Source: Methanoculleus sp. (GTDB taxonomy: Archaea > Halobacteriota > Methanomicrobia > Methanomicrobiales > Methanoculleaceae). Taken from it: DNA of 64,000 bases. The translations under genes and the position numbers were made by a program. A model generated the notes under the pieces. It had not been told where the DNA came from. It searched no databases and was given only the letters and a program-made list of their open reading frames with translations. The stretch covers positions 124,001 through 188,000 of the forward strand of contig NZ_JASEFJ010000002.1 in NCBI RefSeq assembly GCF_030019085.1. Reading direction: 5' to 3'. This document shows, one piece after another, positions 43,913-52,571 of the stretch (positions within the stretch are counted from its first letter, which is position 1; each line of letters begins with the position of its first letter).

Positions 43913-45124
43913 GTGGAACAAATGCTACAGATGATTTCGTGGCTTGACGAAAATTTCAGGTCACTTCAACCGAAGCGCGCAACCATCATGAGAGCGCTGC
44001 GTCACCTGCGCCCTGCAGATCGAAAGAACCTATTCTCCACCGACATCCCCCAGATGCGGACTGCCGAAGGCCGCTGGTTTGAGGCGATAGTTTACGAGAT
44101 GATCCTGGATCTCTCGCTGCAGACAGACCTCATCCATGCCGTTGTGGCCAGGGGAGCTGATGGACCCGCAAAAGTCAGGCGCGCACAAATCGGCCAGAAC
44201 GGCCTGTTCTACTCGAACATCGGGGACATAAAGGTCCGCGGGAACGGCCAGGATCTCGCCGAGGTTGATCTCGTGCTCGTAGACCATACCGGATCGTTGA
44301 CATTTGGAGAGATAGTAACCTCACCTGCCGACTTAAAAGAACTTGAGGATGAGATCCACTACAAGAAGCAGCTCTTCGGATACCTCTACGGGCAACCGAT
44401 CGTGCCGTTCCTTCTCATCTCATCTGTCGATATCTCCAGGACGGCTGTCGTCCGTCGTCTCCTGAAAGAGCCAGACAACGTCCTCCTGACGACGCCGACA
44501 TGTGAGGAGCTAAAAACCCTGATCCGGCAGAGTGACCTTAAACATAGCCCGGTACGGCGAATCCGTCACGATAAGTTGATTCCTATCAATGATATTCCTC
44601 CCCGCCGTCCGTTTGATTACAAGAGACTGCATGACGAGCGGTTGCAGAGCATTATCGCGACAGTCACATCAAAGAACGGCGCGCGGGGACTCGGTATGCC
44701 CGACGAGATCCCGCCGATCGTGAAGAAGGTCATCTTCGGGGGGCTCTATCCCTCCGCTGTTCGGATGCTCGATGCCCGATACCCCATCCAGATCAGGGGA
44801 GAGACCTACGATCCTGATACAATCCAGAAAAGGTTCTCAAAGGTCGTCCTCGCGGTGAACATCCCGGAGTACAGGCCGATTATATATCTGCGGACCAGGA
44901 ACAAGAAGGAGTACCTCAAGATGGTGCCGAGCAAGACCGGCGGGTTTAGATTTGAGAGTCGGCGGACGCCTCACATGGCTGGATTCTTCCTCTGGCTTGA
45001 GTCAGTCCAGCCGTCTATCGGGGCCGAACTGACGCGGGACCTCCTGGATGCGTTCCCTGCGGTTTCTGCTCCTGAAAGGATGGAGGTTGCCGAGGAGGTC
45101 TGCCTGGAGAGGGGGAGGGTATAG
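43913..45124 (+). CDS. Unknown protein with a PD-(D/E)XK-like core
   Basis: This 403-residue protein has no name I can give. Its middle (about 100-145) reads DLAEVDLVLVDHTG, SLTFGEIVTS, then a helix with KKQLFGYLYG. That order of acidic-hydrophobic strand, Glu strand and helix is the PD-(D/E)XK nuclease core, but the catalytic Lys is Val (FGEIV instead of FGEVK). The C-terminal half is basic (KRLHDERLQSI, NIPEYRPIIYLRTRNKKEYLKM). GTG at 43913, or ATG at 43922 or 43931, may start it; no ribosome site decides. Confidence 0.7.
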   Translation: MEQMLQMISWLDENFRSLQPKRATIMRALRHLRPADRKNLFSTDIPQMRTAEGRWFEAIVYEMILDLSLQTDLIHAVVARGADGPAKVRRAQIGQNGLFYSNIGDIKVRGNGQDLAEVDLVLVDHTGSLTFGEIVTSPADLKELEDEIHYKKQLFGYLYGQPIVPFLLISSVDISRTAVVRRLLKEPDNVLLTTPTCEELKTLIRQSDLKHSPVRRIRHDKLIPINDIPPRRPFDYKRLHDERLQSIIATVTSKNGARGLGMPDEIPPIVKKVIFGGLYPSAVRMLDARYPIQIRGETYDPDTIQKRFSKVVLAVNIPEYRPIIYLRTRNKKEYLKMVPSKTGGFRFESRRTPHMAGFFLWLESVQPSIGAELTRDLLDAFPAVSAPERMEVAEEVCLERGRV

Positions 45125-45299
45125 AACCCCGGTTGCCGGAATTGGCCGAACGGGAAGTTCCTGAACAGAGGGTGTCTTCATCATGGTGCCTCCGGGATCG
45201 GTCTGGTGCCGGTCGCCCCGTAGCATGATGTGAATGTGCTCCTCAAATGGATGCATTTTTGCCCTGACCGGCCAGATCCTCTTTTCGGGCCAGGTTGAG

Positions 45300-46277
45300 A
45301 TGTCTGAGATCCAGATCGAACTTATCCAGACTCTCCAGACGGAGGTGGCATTGCTTGAGGGATCGATGAAGGTCTTTTCCATCTTAGGGCACCCGGGGTT
45401 CTTCCTTCTTGCCATTATATTCCTCTACTGGTGCCTGAACCCTCGTCTCGGACTCCGCCTTGCGCTCCTGATGGGGATGACTCTCGGGCTTAACCTGGCG
45501 CTCAAAGTCGCGTTCCATCTCCCTCGCCCATACTGGGTCAGCCAGGATCTCCGGGTGCTGGAGAGCAGCCAGTCGTTCGGCTTTCCATCGGCGCACGCTC
45601 AGGGCTCGGCAACGTTCTGGGGCCTGATCGCCATGGACGCGCGGCGCAGGTGGTTCTCCATCTTTGCGGTCGCCATGGTCGTTCTCATCGGTGTATCACG
45701 GGTCTACCTTGGTGTCCATTTTCCGGTAGACGTTCTCGCAGGCTGGGCTATTGGTGCCGCCGTCCTGTTTGGATTCCTTCTTCTGGAGGGACCCGTTGGC
45801 CGCTGGATTGTTGCCATGCCCCTGTATCGACAGGTGTTTGCCGCATTTGCGGGCTCGGTTGCCCTTTTTATGCCCTCTCTTCTCGCCATAATAGCCATCG
45901 GGGACTGGCAGGTCCCCATCTCCTGGACGGCGGGCGCCCTTGAGACCTCAGGGGTGCCGATCGATCCCCTCTCTCTTCATGAAGCTGTAATGGCATCCGG
46001 GTTCTTCTTCGGGTTTGCGGCGGGTGCGGCGGTGTTGCGTCGCCATGAGTGGATGCCGACCGCGAGGAATGGTTTTTGGGTCTGCCTTTTTTGCTTTATC
46101 ATTGGTCTCGTGGTGGCAGGGGTGATCTACTATGGGTTTGGGCTCCTGGTTCCGCCGGACTTCCTGCCAGCTGCCTACCTCCAGGCCGCCGCTGTCGCGG
46201 TCTGGGTATCCTGGGGTGCCCCGATTCTCTTCTCCTGGCTGACCAGGGGTGTCGGTGACCGGGGAATAGAGATGTAA
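45300..46277 (+). CDS. PAP2-family membrane phosphatase
   Basis: This 325-residue polytopic protein has the three phosphatase motifs of PAP2: KVAFHLPRPYW, PSAHAQGS (His in place within a PSGH-like motif) and SRVYLGVHFPVDVLAG. It has about eight hydrophobic segments, more than the usual six, with a C-terminal extension of four helices. It may dephosphorylate lipid phosphates such as undecaprenyl- or archaeol-type phosphates. The ATG at 45300 gives MSEIQIELIQ; an upstream ATG at 45234 is less likely. Confidence 0.87.
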   Translation: MSEIQIELIQTLQTEVALLEGSMKVFSILGHPGFFLLAIIFLYWCLNPRLGLRLALLMGMTLGLNLALKVAFHLPRPYWVSQDLRVLESSQSFGFPSAHAQGSATFWGLIAMDARRRWFSIFAVAMVVLIGVSRVYLGVHFPVDVLAGWAIGAAVLFGFLLLEGPVGRWIVAMPLYRQVFAAFAGSVALFMPSLLAIIAIGDWQVPISWTAGALETSGVPIDPLSLHEAVMASGFFFGFAAGAAVLRRHEWMPTARNGFWVCLFCFIIGLVVAGVIYYGFGLLVPPDFLPAAYLQAAAVAVWVSWGAPILFSWLTRGVGDRGIEM

Positions 46278-46342
46278 AACGTTCCCGGGTTTCCATTGGG
46301 TTAGATGAAAGGTGTTTACGTTCTGTAAGTTTTTTCAGATCC

Positions 46343-46352
46343 TTTTTATATT
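46343..46352 (+). promoter_or_regulatory. TATA box of the nfeD-SPFH pair
   Basis: TTTTTATATT is centred 24-25 bases before the ATG at 46372, the spacing of a leaderless archaeal transcript. This also decides the start codon over the in-frame ATG at 46312. Confidence 0.6.
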
Positions 46353-46371
46353 CCGCATCCCATTATCATCC

Positions 46372-46830
46372 ATGCTTCTTGAGGGGATGACACTCGGCTG
46401 GATGTTGATCGTGCTCGGGGCGGTGCTGCTCCTGATTGAGGTCTACCAGCCGGGATTCTTCCTCGCCGTCCCTGCGACAGTTCTTTTCATCCTTGGGGTT
46501 CTTCTCCTGTTGGGAGTGGATATCCTGACCTCTCCCCTGGGGCTGGTCGTCGGGATAATTGCGGCGATCCTTGCGGCTATGGCCACGGTCTGGCTTTATG
46601 GCCGTATCACTCCCGCCGAGAAACCTCCGACGACGCTCTCCCGCGACTCGCTCGTCGGTCTTGAAGGGATGGTTGTCCGGGAGGTCGATGATGAGACTCT
46701 CGCCGGGAAGGTGGAGATAGGAGGCATGGAGTGGAGTGCGCGTTCGGAATCCGGTCGTATCCCGGCCGGACGGAGGGTTGTCGTTCTCCGGGCCGAGGGT
46801 GTGCATATAGTTGTGAAGGAGGTATCCTGA
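46372..46830 (+). CDS. NfeD-like membrane protein
   Basis: This 152-residue protein has two to three membrane helices (WMLIVLGAVLLLIEVYQPGF, VPATVLFILGVLLLLGV, LGLVVGIIAAILAAMATVWLYG) and a C-terminal OB-fold domain with LVGLEGMVVREVDDETLAGKVEIGG, WSARSESG and IPAGRRVVVLRAEGVHIVV. This short form lacks the N-terminal serine protease. NfeD proteins pair with SPFH/stomatin proteins, here the next gene, separated by 1 base. Confidence 0.9.
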   Translation: MLLEGMTLGWMLIVLGAVLLLIEVYQPGFFLAVPATVLFILGVLLLLGVDILTSPLGLVVGIIAAILAAMATVWLYGRITPAEKPPTTLSRDSLVGLEGMVVREVDDETLAGKVEIGGMEWSARSESGRIPAGRRVVVLRAEGVHIVVKEVS

Positions 46831-46831
46831 G

Positions 46832-47917
46832 GTGGCATTGATAGAGACCGTCCCCTGGACTGGATTGATCACCATATTCCTGATCATAGTCATCGTCATC
46901 ATTTTTGCCAGCGGTGTTGTGATAGTACAGCCTTACGAGCAGGGTCTCCAGATTCGTCTGGGGCAGTACATCGGGAGGATGAACCCCGGGTTCAGGTGGG
47001 TTGTACCGCTGATCACGAGTGTCAAAAAACTCGATCTCCGGACGGAGGTTATGGACGTCCCGCGGCAGGAGGTGATCACAAAGGACAACTCCCCGACAAA
47101 CGTGGACGCGATCGTCTACGTCCGGGTGATCGACCCCGAGAAGGCCTTCTTCGAGGTGATGAACTACCGTTCGGCGACGGTGGCGCTGGCGCAGACGAGT
47201 CTGCGGGGGATCATCGGTGACATGGAGCTCGACGAAGTCCTTTACAACCGTGATATCATCAACGCCCGTCTCCGGGACATCCTTGACCGGGAGACAGACG
47301 CCTGGGGCGTCAAGGTCGAGCGGGTGGAGATCAAGGAGGTCGACCCTGTGGGAGCGGTAAAGCAGGCAATGACCGAGCAGACCGCGGCCGAGCGTGAGCG
47401 GCGTGCTGCAATCCTCCGTGCAGACGGTGAAAAGAGGGCGGCAATCCTTCGGGCGGAAGGGAGCCGGCAGAGTATCATCCTCGAGGCCGAGGGCGAGCGG
47501 CAGAGCAAGATCCTGCGGGCTGAGGGCGAACGTCTCTCCCGGATCCTGCAGGCACAGGGCGAGGCGCAGGGGTTGCGCATCCTCTCGGTCGGTGCCAGGC
47601 CGCTTGATAAACGGGCGATCACGGTGCTCTCGCTCGACGCTCTGAAACAGATGGCCGATGGTCAGGCGACAAAGATAATCTTCCCGTTCGAGGTATCGAG
47701 CGTCGTTAAACAGGCTGCAGAGTACCTTGGTGCCACGGTTGAGGCCCCTGAGGTATCTGAAGGCACGGAGCTGCCATCAGAGGATATCCTGGGTGAGATG
47801 CCCGGAAGGGACGTTGTTCAGACCGCGGAGGAGGCGGTAAAGAGTATCGAGACCGATATCGACATTGAGATGCAGAAGAAGGCGGGAGACCTGATCGGGC
47901 GGGAGGAGGAGAAATAG
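46832..47917 (+). CDS. SPFH/stomatin-family membrane protein
   Basis: This 361-residue protein is a stomatin: one N-terminal membrane helix (LITIFLIIVIVIIFASGVVI), the SPFH domain (IVQPYEQGLQIRLGQYIG, VMDVPRQEVITKDNSPTNVDA, IIGDMELDEVLYNRDIINARL), and a coiled region with repeated RAxGERxS-type heptads (about 190-245). It starts with GTG at 46832, with GGAGGT eight bases upstream. It probably forms membrane-bound oligomers with the NfeD partner. The acidic C-terminal tail is longer than in many relatives. Confidence 0.93.
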   Translation: MALIETVPWTGLITIFLIIVIVIIFASGVVIVQPYEQGLQIRLGQYIGRMNPGFRWVVPLITSVKKLDLRTEVMDVPRQEVITKDNSPTNVDAIVYVRVIDPEKAFFEVMNYRSATVALAQTSLRGIIGDMELDEVLYNRDIINARLRDILDRETDAWGVKVERVEIKEVDPVGAVKQAMTEQTAAERERRAAILRADGEKRAAILRAEGSRQSIILEAEGERQSKILRAEGERLSRILQAQGEAQGLRILSVGARPLDKRAITVLSLDALKQMADGQATKIIFPFEVSSVVKQAAEYLGATVEAPEVSEGTELPSEDILGEMPGRDVVQTAEEAVKSIETDIDIEMQKKAGDLIGREEEK

Positions 47918-47967
47918 AGTCAGTAAGACCTGACCCCCTCATGCCCTGACTCTTTCGTATGATAATG

Positions 47968-48123
47968 TCAAAGGGGGTGGGTGCCACTCTCCGCTCTCAC
48001 CCCCTTACCGGTTGAATTTTGGTTCTCAGGCGAGTAAATTCGGTACCCCGCACTCAACAGGGTTTCGACGGCATCATCAATCGAAATCTTCGGCAGGGTA
48101 ATGTGCGCCGGGAGTTTCCGCAT
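47968..48123 (-). CDS. Possible small protein of 51 residues
   Basis: Below the usual size cut-off, this frame starts with ATG at 48123 (AAGAGG directly upstream) and reads MRKLPAHITLPKISIDDAVE, then TLLSAGYRIYSPENQNSTGK and ends GVRAESGTHPL. The opening two thirds have a protein-like helix (SIDDAVETLLSAGYRIY), and the frame stays open further upstream (LHRYTVLEV). No family recognised. The stop lies inside the AAGGGGGTG hairpin. It may be real, or a remnant. Confidence 0.35.
   Translation of the reverse strand: MRKLPAHITLPKISIDDAVETLLSAGYRIYSPENQNSTGKGVRAESGTHPL
47971..48006. terminator. Inverted repeat after the SPFH gene
   Basis: AAGGGGGTG pairs with CACCCCCTT over 9 bases with an 18-base loop, about 53 bases after the SPFH stop; on the minus strand it lies at the end of the small ORF. 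Probable transcript end for either. Confidence 0.4.
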
Positions 48124-48279
48124 CCTCTTGAGTCCCGGTTCACCAGGAGATACCTCCAGGACAGTGTATCGATGGAGAATCGCCCTTTGGAGAGGGGCTG
48201 ACGGGGCAGGGGACGGAACATCCCCCTCCCCTGTCCTGACGTCTTACCGGGAACGGTATTCCCTGACCGACCCCACCTC

Positions 48280-48298
48280 CCGGCGCTTGAAGCGCCGG
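48280..48298. other. Near-perfect GC hairpin
   Basis: CCGGCGCTT-G-AAGCGCCGG is a 19-base palindrome, 57 bases downstream of the S2P stop. It may be its terminator or the end of a mobile element. Confidence 0.45.
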
Positions 48299-48354
48299 TT
48301 GGCAGGGGTGGTTGACGATCTGGGGGAAAAACCGCAGAAAAAATGGGTGTCTTT

Positions 48355-49689
48355 CTACCCCATCGCCAGCACCGAGCGCACCGCTGCTCCGATCAGCGGC
48401 ATCGTGATGAGAAGGATCAGCATCACCGTGACGAACCCGCTGATCGAGGAGACGACTCGTTGAGCGTACTGCTGTGACCAGCCCAGCCGCTCGAAGAGCC
48501 GCTCAATCCCTTCCTTCATCATGTAACCCCCGTCGAGCGGGACGATGGGTATGGCGTTGAACATCCCTACAAGCAGGTTGAACCAGCCTGTCCAGAAGAG
48601 GAGGTGGACAAGCCCCCAGAAGAGAGGGAACGGCTCCTCCCAGGCCATCTGTTCGGGGGTGTCCGCGAGCAGGATGGCAAGTTGCATGGTGTTACCCTGG
48701 ATGAAGGCGTCGATCGGGACTATCGTCAGGTAGAGCGGCGCGAGCAGCCCGAGGTCTGCGATTTTATCGAGGTGTTCCTTCACCGCGGGAGCATTGTAGT
48801 AGTAGACCCCCATGAACCCTGAGTCCCGGTCACCGCCGAGCGCCTCCGGCCATTCGGCCAGTGTGAGGGAGTAGGTCTTTTCGACCCCCTCTTTTACGGC
48901 CGTCAGGGTGACCGTCTCCCCGGGCCGTGTCCCCTCCATGATCGCGGCTATCTCCTCCTGGGTTCTTACCGGGATGCCGTTTATCTCCGTGATGACCGAA
49001 TAGCCCTGGATCCCGGCCTCGGCCGCAGGGTAGTCCTGGTAGACCCCCTGCACCAGGGGTATCGCAAGCGGTGTTGCCATGCCGAGGAGGAGGAACATAA
49101 CCGCAAAGCAGAGAAGGCCGAAGACTATGTTATTCGTAATCCCGGCGCCGAACATCCGGATCTTGGGCATACCCCGGGCCGCTTCAACATCCTCCTCGTC
49201 GGGCTCGACAAACGCCCCTATCGGGACGACGGCTATGAGGAGACCCATGCTCCGCACCCGCATATCCTCGACCCTGGCAAGGATCGCGTGTCCGAACTCG
49301 TGGATGACTATCGTGAGGAGGAGACCAAGGATAACTGCCGCTGTGATCGGGATCGCCTGGTTGACGCCGGGTATCGCGAGGATGTTACGGGGGTCGTAGA
49401 TCCCGGTAGGCTCTGGCGTGTGCACCAGATACTGTGGGATGGTGAGGATCAGGGCAAGCGTCATGAAGACCGAGACCACAACGACCATCACGACGCCGAG
49501 GGTAGCGTAAGCCCTGAGCGGTGTTGTAAACTTCCGGAACCAGTCAAAGAACTCGACCCGCTCGGTCTTGATGGCCAGGATCGGGCCAAAAAACATGACG
49601 TGATCCTTGAAGAGTCCCCGCTCACGGATGTAGAGGGCTATCACCAGGTATGCCACGACGAGGAGCAGGAGTATCTGGATCCAGGTCAT
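48355..49689 (-). CDS. Site-2 protease family zinc metalloprotease (M50) with PDZ domain
   Basis: This 444-residue membrane protease cleaves substrates within the membrane. It has HEFGHA (H130, E131, H134), a PDZ-like domain in the loop (AAEAGIQGYSVITEINGIPV, TRPGETVTLTAVKEG) and the third zinc ligand in FNAIPIVPLDGG. About seven hydrophobic helices are seen. ATG at 49689 follows a GTG at 49692. Relatives regulate membrane stress responses; nothing here shows the substrate. It is 41 bases downstream of rnhB on the same strand. Confidence 0.9.
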   Translation of the reverse strand: MTWIQILLLLVVAYLVIALYIRERGLFKDHVMFFGPILAIKTERVEFFDWFRKFTTPLRAYATLGVVMVVVVSVFMTLALILTIPQYLVHTPEPTGIYDPRNILAIPGVNQAIPITAAVILGLLLTIVIHEFGHAILARVEDMRVRSMGLLIAVVPIGAFVEPDEEDVEAARGMPKIRMFGAGITNNIVFGLLCFAVMFLLLGMATPLAIPLVQGVYQDYPAAEAGIQGYSVITEINGIPVRTQEEIAAIMEGTRPGETVTLTAVKEGVEKTYSLTLAEWPEALGGDRDSGFMGVYYYNAPAVKEHLDKIADLGLLAPLYLTIVPIDAFIQGNTMQLAILLADTPEQMAWEEPFPLFWGLVHLLFWTGWFNLLVGMFNAIPIVPLDGGYMMKEGIERLFERLGWSQQYAQRVVSSISGFVTVMLILLITMPLIGAAVRSVLAMG

Positions 49690-49730
49690 CACTCAAGAGT
49701 TGTGGCGCGCAGGGCATAAATTCTTCCAGG

Positions 49731-50390
49731 TCACGAAAAATCCAGGATTGTTCTCTGGCAGAGGTTCGCAACAGTCTTCCACGTCCTGCGAGCGCAGGGC
49801 GGTGGGTTCCCATGGTCACGGATGTAGCCGCGGAGGAACTCGATGGTTACAGGGTCGGAGGGGTAGCCGCTCCCGATGTTCCCATATCGCTCTTCGAGTT
49901 CCTGGATTGCACGGTCGCGGGTGACCTTTGCAACGATGCTGGCCGCGCCGACTACCAGGTACCTGGCATCCGCCCGGTGCTCGGCGACGACCTCACAGGG
50001 GAAGTCCAGAAGGGCTGTGACCGTCCTGCCGTAGCGTTCAGCGTTGACATCGCAGGCGTCCACGTAGGCACAATCTGGCCGGAGCCTCCGGATAACATCG
50101 GCGTGGAGTTCGGCCACGCAGGTGTTCATGCTGATCCTGCCCCTGGCCTCATCGATCCCGGAGGCATCGATGCTGACGATTGCGATCGAGAATTCCCGGG
50201 TCAGGACTTCATAGAGTGCCTCACGCTGCCGGGGTCGGAGGGCCTTTGAGTCCCGGATGGGGAGGTCTGCAAGGTCATCAACCCGCTGACACCCAACGGC
50301 TGCAACGACCATTGGCCCGAGAACTGAGCCCTTTCCTGCCTCATCGACCCCACAGATCACGCATTCTGGTTTATTCGCAAGGTATTTCAA
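49731..50390 (-). CDS. rnhB: Ribonuclease HII
   Basis: This 219-residue enzyme cuts RNA in RNA-DNA hybrids and at single ribonucleotides. The catalytic acids are visible: D16 and E17 in CGVDEAGKG, the Asp in YVDACD, and the Asp in KVTRDRAI. The C-terminal GSGYPSDPVTIEFL is typical for the archaeal enzyme. It is divergent from trkA with only 23 bases between start codons, so the two promoters must overlap. Confidence 0.95.
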   Translation of the reverse strand: MKYLANKPECVICGVDEAGKGSVLGPMVVAAVGCQRVDDLADLPIRDSKALRPRQREALYEVLTREFSIAIVSIDASGIDEARGRISMNTCVAELHADVIRRLRPDCAYVDACDVNAERYGRTVTALLDFPCEVVAEHRADARYLVVGAASIVAKVTRDRAIQELEERYGNIGSGYPSDPVTIEFLRGYIRDHGNPPPCARRTWKTVANLCQRTILDFS

Positions 50391-50413
50391 TACTGGGGGT
50401 TGAATCCAGATGG

Positions 50414-51079
50414 ATGTATACGATCATCGTCGGCCTGGGAGGTATCGGCCGGAGTCTGACTTCGATCGCCGTCAACGCCGGTGATACTGTGGTGGTGATC
50501 GACCAGAACGAAGAACGTGCAAGCGATGTCCTGGAACACTACGATGTGCTTGCGATCATCGGGAACGCAACAGACAAATCGGTGCTCGAGGACGCGGGGA
50601 TCGACCGTGCCGATGCGCTGGTCGCCACAACGAGCGATGACGCCGTGAACCTGATGACCTGCTGGCTTGCGAAACGCTACAACGTCCGGAACGTCGTCTC
50701 GATCGTCAACCAGAAGGAGCATTCCGATCTCTTCAAGGAGGTCGGCGTCAGGATCAGCGAGAATCCCGACGAACTGGTTGCAACCCGGTTATACTACTGG
50801 ACAAAGAGCCCGAACCTTCAGCAGGTAGCCTCGATCCCCGGCGGCACCATCTTTGAGATAGTCGCCGAGGAGGGAGCGCCAATTGTCGATCACGAGATCC
50901 GTGAACTCGATGTTCGGGACTTTGTCTTCATCGCCATTCGACGTGCCGGTGGAGACCTCATCATCCCGAGCGGCACCGTCCGTATCCGGCCCGGGGATAT
51001 CATCACGGTGTTTACGAAAAAAGAGGCGGAAGCGGAGACCTTGAAGACCCTCAACAGGCAGTTGACGCGCTCAGGATAG
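50414..51079 (+). CDS. trkA: TrkA/KtrA-type potassium channel regulatory protein
   Basis: This 221-residue cytosolic protein has one TrkA-N Rossmann domain ([56 protein letters not shown]) and one TrkA-C domain ([29 protein letters not shown]-like end). It binds NAD(H) or ATP and gates a TrkH/KtrB transporter, not encoded nearby. Its 3' end overlaps the geranylgeranyl reductase gene by 9 bases tail to tail. Confidence 0.93.
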   Translation: MYTIIVGLGGIGRSLTSIAVNAGDTVVVIDQNEERASDVLEHYDVLAIIGNATDKSVLEDAGIDRADALVATTSDDAVNLMTCWLAKRYNVRNVVSIVNQKEHSDLFKEVGVRISENPDELVATRLYYWTKSPNLQQVASIPGGTIFEIVAEEGAPIVDHEIRELDVRDFVFIAIRRAGGDLIIPSGTVRIRPGDIITVFTKKEAEAETLKTLNRQLTRSG

Positions 51080-52267
51080 GGCATCCCTGAGCGCTTTCAG
51101 CTCCAGGATCATCTTCGGGTTGCGCTTGATAAGTTCTTTGATGATAGCCCGGACAGAGAACTCTTTGAGACTGGCACTGGCGATCGAGTCCGCCAGGGTA
51201 TTGAGTTTTGCATCGTCAAGGGTGACGAAGTACTCCTTGACCTTGTAGTTCCTCTCAATTGCTGCGCCCATCTTTGAGTTGCGCCATCCTGTGTCGTAAG
51301 CCATCAGTGCTCCCTTCGAGCAGTCGCCGGCGGCTATGCAGTCTGATGCAACCTGACCGGCAAGCCTGCCGGTGAAGAGGGCGTTGCCTATGCCGCCGCC
51401 GGTGATGGGGTCTACCACCCTGGCCGCATCCCCGACAACCATGAGTCCGTCGGCAACCGTGCACTCGAGTGGCCGGCAGACCGGGACGCCGCCAACGATT
51501 GCCTCGATCATCTTCCCGTTGGGGAAGTTCTTCGCGACGAACCGGTCCAGGTAGTCCTTCGCCCTTGATCCGTCCCTGCTTCTGCGACCGGAGATACCGA
51601 TCCCGACGTTTGCTGTCCGATCGCCCTTCGGGAAGATCCAGAGGTAGCCTTCTGGCGCGATCGTGTTGCCAAGGTAGAAGTCCGTTGAACCCGCGTCAAT
51701 GTCTATATCGGTCATAAGATACTGGGCACAGCTCATCATATCCCGGAGAGGTACGGTGGTGTCGAGACCCGCCCTGCGCGCAAACTGCGCCTCGACACCG
51801 TCAGCGGCGATGACAACGTCGGCCAGGATCTCTCCTGGTGTGCCGATCGATATGATATTTGCGCCCCGGACTGCGCCGTTCTCCATGATCGGCGTGGTTG
51901 CACGGGTCTTGACGATCACGTCCGCACCGGCCTCGGCCGCCTGCCAGACGAGTTCCCGGTCGAATATCTTGCGGTCGAGGACGTAACCGACTTCGTTTCC
52001 GGCTTTATCCTGTTCGAGGCTGATCGTTGTTCCGTTCGGGGCGATTATTCGGGCACGCTCTATATCAGCGGATATCCATCGGGGGTCGGGCTTTACATAC
52101 TCTTTCAGGAGATCTTTGCCGATCCCCTCCGCGCAGCGGACAGGGGCGCCGATTGCGGGACGTTTCTCGATGAGGCAGACGGTGTTCCCGGCTTCCGCCG
52201 CCGTCTTCGCTGCAAGAGCGCCTGCCGGCCCGCCACCTATGACGAGGATATCGTATTTACTCTTCAT
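51071..52267 (-). CDS. Digeranylgeranylglycerophospholipid reductase (GGR)
   Basis: This 398-residue flavoprotein saturates the isoprenoid chains of archaeal membrane lipids. It has the FAD-binding [18 protein letters not shown] with a following acidic residue, the RCAEGIGK motif around a conserved Cys, [31 protein letters not shown], and [21 protein letters not shown]. Its start overlaps the end of the ferredoxin gene by 11 bases. In Methanosarcina, GGR needs a co-encoded ferredoxin for activity, which fits this pairing. Confidence 0.93.
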   Translation of the reverse strand: MKSKYDILVIGGGPAGALAAKTAAEAGNTVCLIEKRPAIGAPVRCAEGIGKDLLKEYVKPDPRWISADIERARIIAPNGTTISLEQDKAGNEVGYVLDRKIFDRELVWQAAEAGADVIVKTRATTPIMENGAVRGANIISIGTPGEILADVVIAADGVEAQFARRAGLDTTVPLRDMMSCAQYLMTDIDIDAGSTDFYLGNTIAPEGYLWIFPKGDRTANVGIGISGRRSRDGSRAKDYLDRFVAKNFPNGKMIEAIVGGVPVCRPLECTVADGLMVVGDAARVVDPITGGGIGNALFTGRLAGQVASDCIAAGDCSKGALMAYDTGWRNSKMGAAIERNYKVKEYFVTLDDAKLNTLADSIASASLKEFSVRAIIKELIKRNPKMILELKALRDALS

Positions 52268-52442
52268 TGCTGACCTCCAGTGCTCCAAGCGGGCACACCC
52301 TCGCGCAGATACCGCAGGCGATACACTCCCCCTCCAGGCTTAGGTAGGCGTCGATCAGCTCAAGCGCATCCTCGGGGCAGACTGCGACGCAGGTGCCACA
52401 GTATCCACACTTATCTCGATTTATCCTGAGCATTGTACTCAT
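52257..52442 (-). CDS. 2[4Fe-4S] ferredoxin linked to GGR
   Basis: This 61-residue protein holds two classic clusters: [12 protein letters not shown] and [12 protein letters not shown]. It would deliver electrons to the geranylgeranyl reductase encoded directly downstream. ATG at 52442 ([12 protein letters not shown]) or 52433 may start it. The upstream sequence has ATAAAGG near 52464-52471 but no ribosome site, suggesting a leaderless transcript. Confidence 0.92.
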   Translation of the reverse strand: MSTMLRINRDKCGYCGTCVAVCPEDALELIDAYLSLEGECIACGICARVCPLGALEVSNEE

Positions 52443-52493
52443 AATATCGTCCGTCCCCCAAAAACCTTTATGCTCCTTGCTTCGGTTGCTGCG

Positions 52494-52505
52494 CAGGTGC
52501 ACCTG
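52494..52505. promoter_or_regulatory. 12-bp palindrome in the ferredoxin/cbiT divergent promoter
   Basis: CAGGTGCACCTG is a perfect palindrome midway between the divergent starts at 52442 and 52572. It lies upstream of ATTTAATATTAATT (52527-52540), which is the likely cbiT TATA region. A regulator may bind here; alternatively it is chance. Confidence 0.35.
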
Positions 52506-52571
52506 GACGTGAGGCCCACTGTCCCATTTAATATTAATTAGCACAAATTTCTCAGGGTAACAGGGATCTTC

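Larger units (their letters stand above)
47918..48354. other. Hairpin-rich intergenic region between SPFH and S2P genes
   Basis: This 437-base gap contains a small minus-strand ORF (47968-48123) and at least four inverted repeats: AAGGGGGTG/CACCCCCTT (47971-48006), CAGGGGA/TCCCCTG near 48209-48235, GGGAA/TTCCC near 48250-48264, and CCGGCGCTT/AAGCGCCGG (48280-48298). The string TTTCGTATGATAATGTC near 47953-47969 is partly like the start of the 73-bp repeat but does not continue. The region could hold a structured RNA or a mobile-element end. Confidence 0.5.

Noticed and set aside
25693-45170. 15-base string AGTTCCTGAACAGAG shared by two intergenic regions
   Set aside because: Too short and without related flanks; could be chance or a minor motif.
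47953-47969. Possible third copy of the 73-bp repeat
   Set aside because: Only about 17 bases are similar; the stems and T6 are missing.
52443-52571. Cobalamin riboswitch before cbiT
   Set aside because: The gap is only 129 bases with AT-rich promoter close to the start and no B12-box-like structure.
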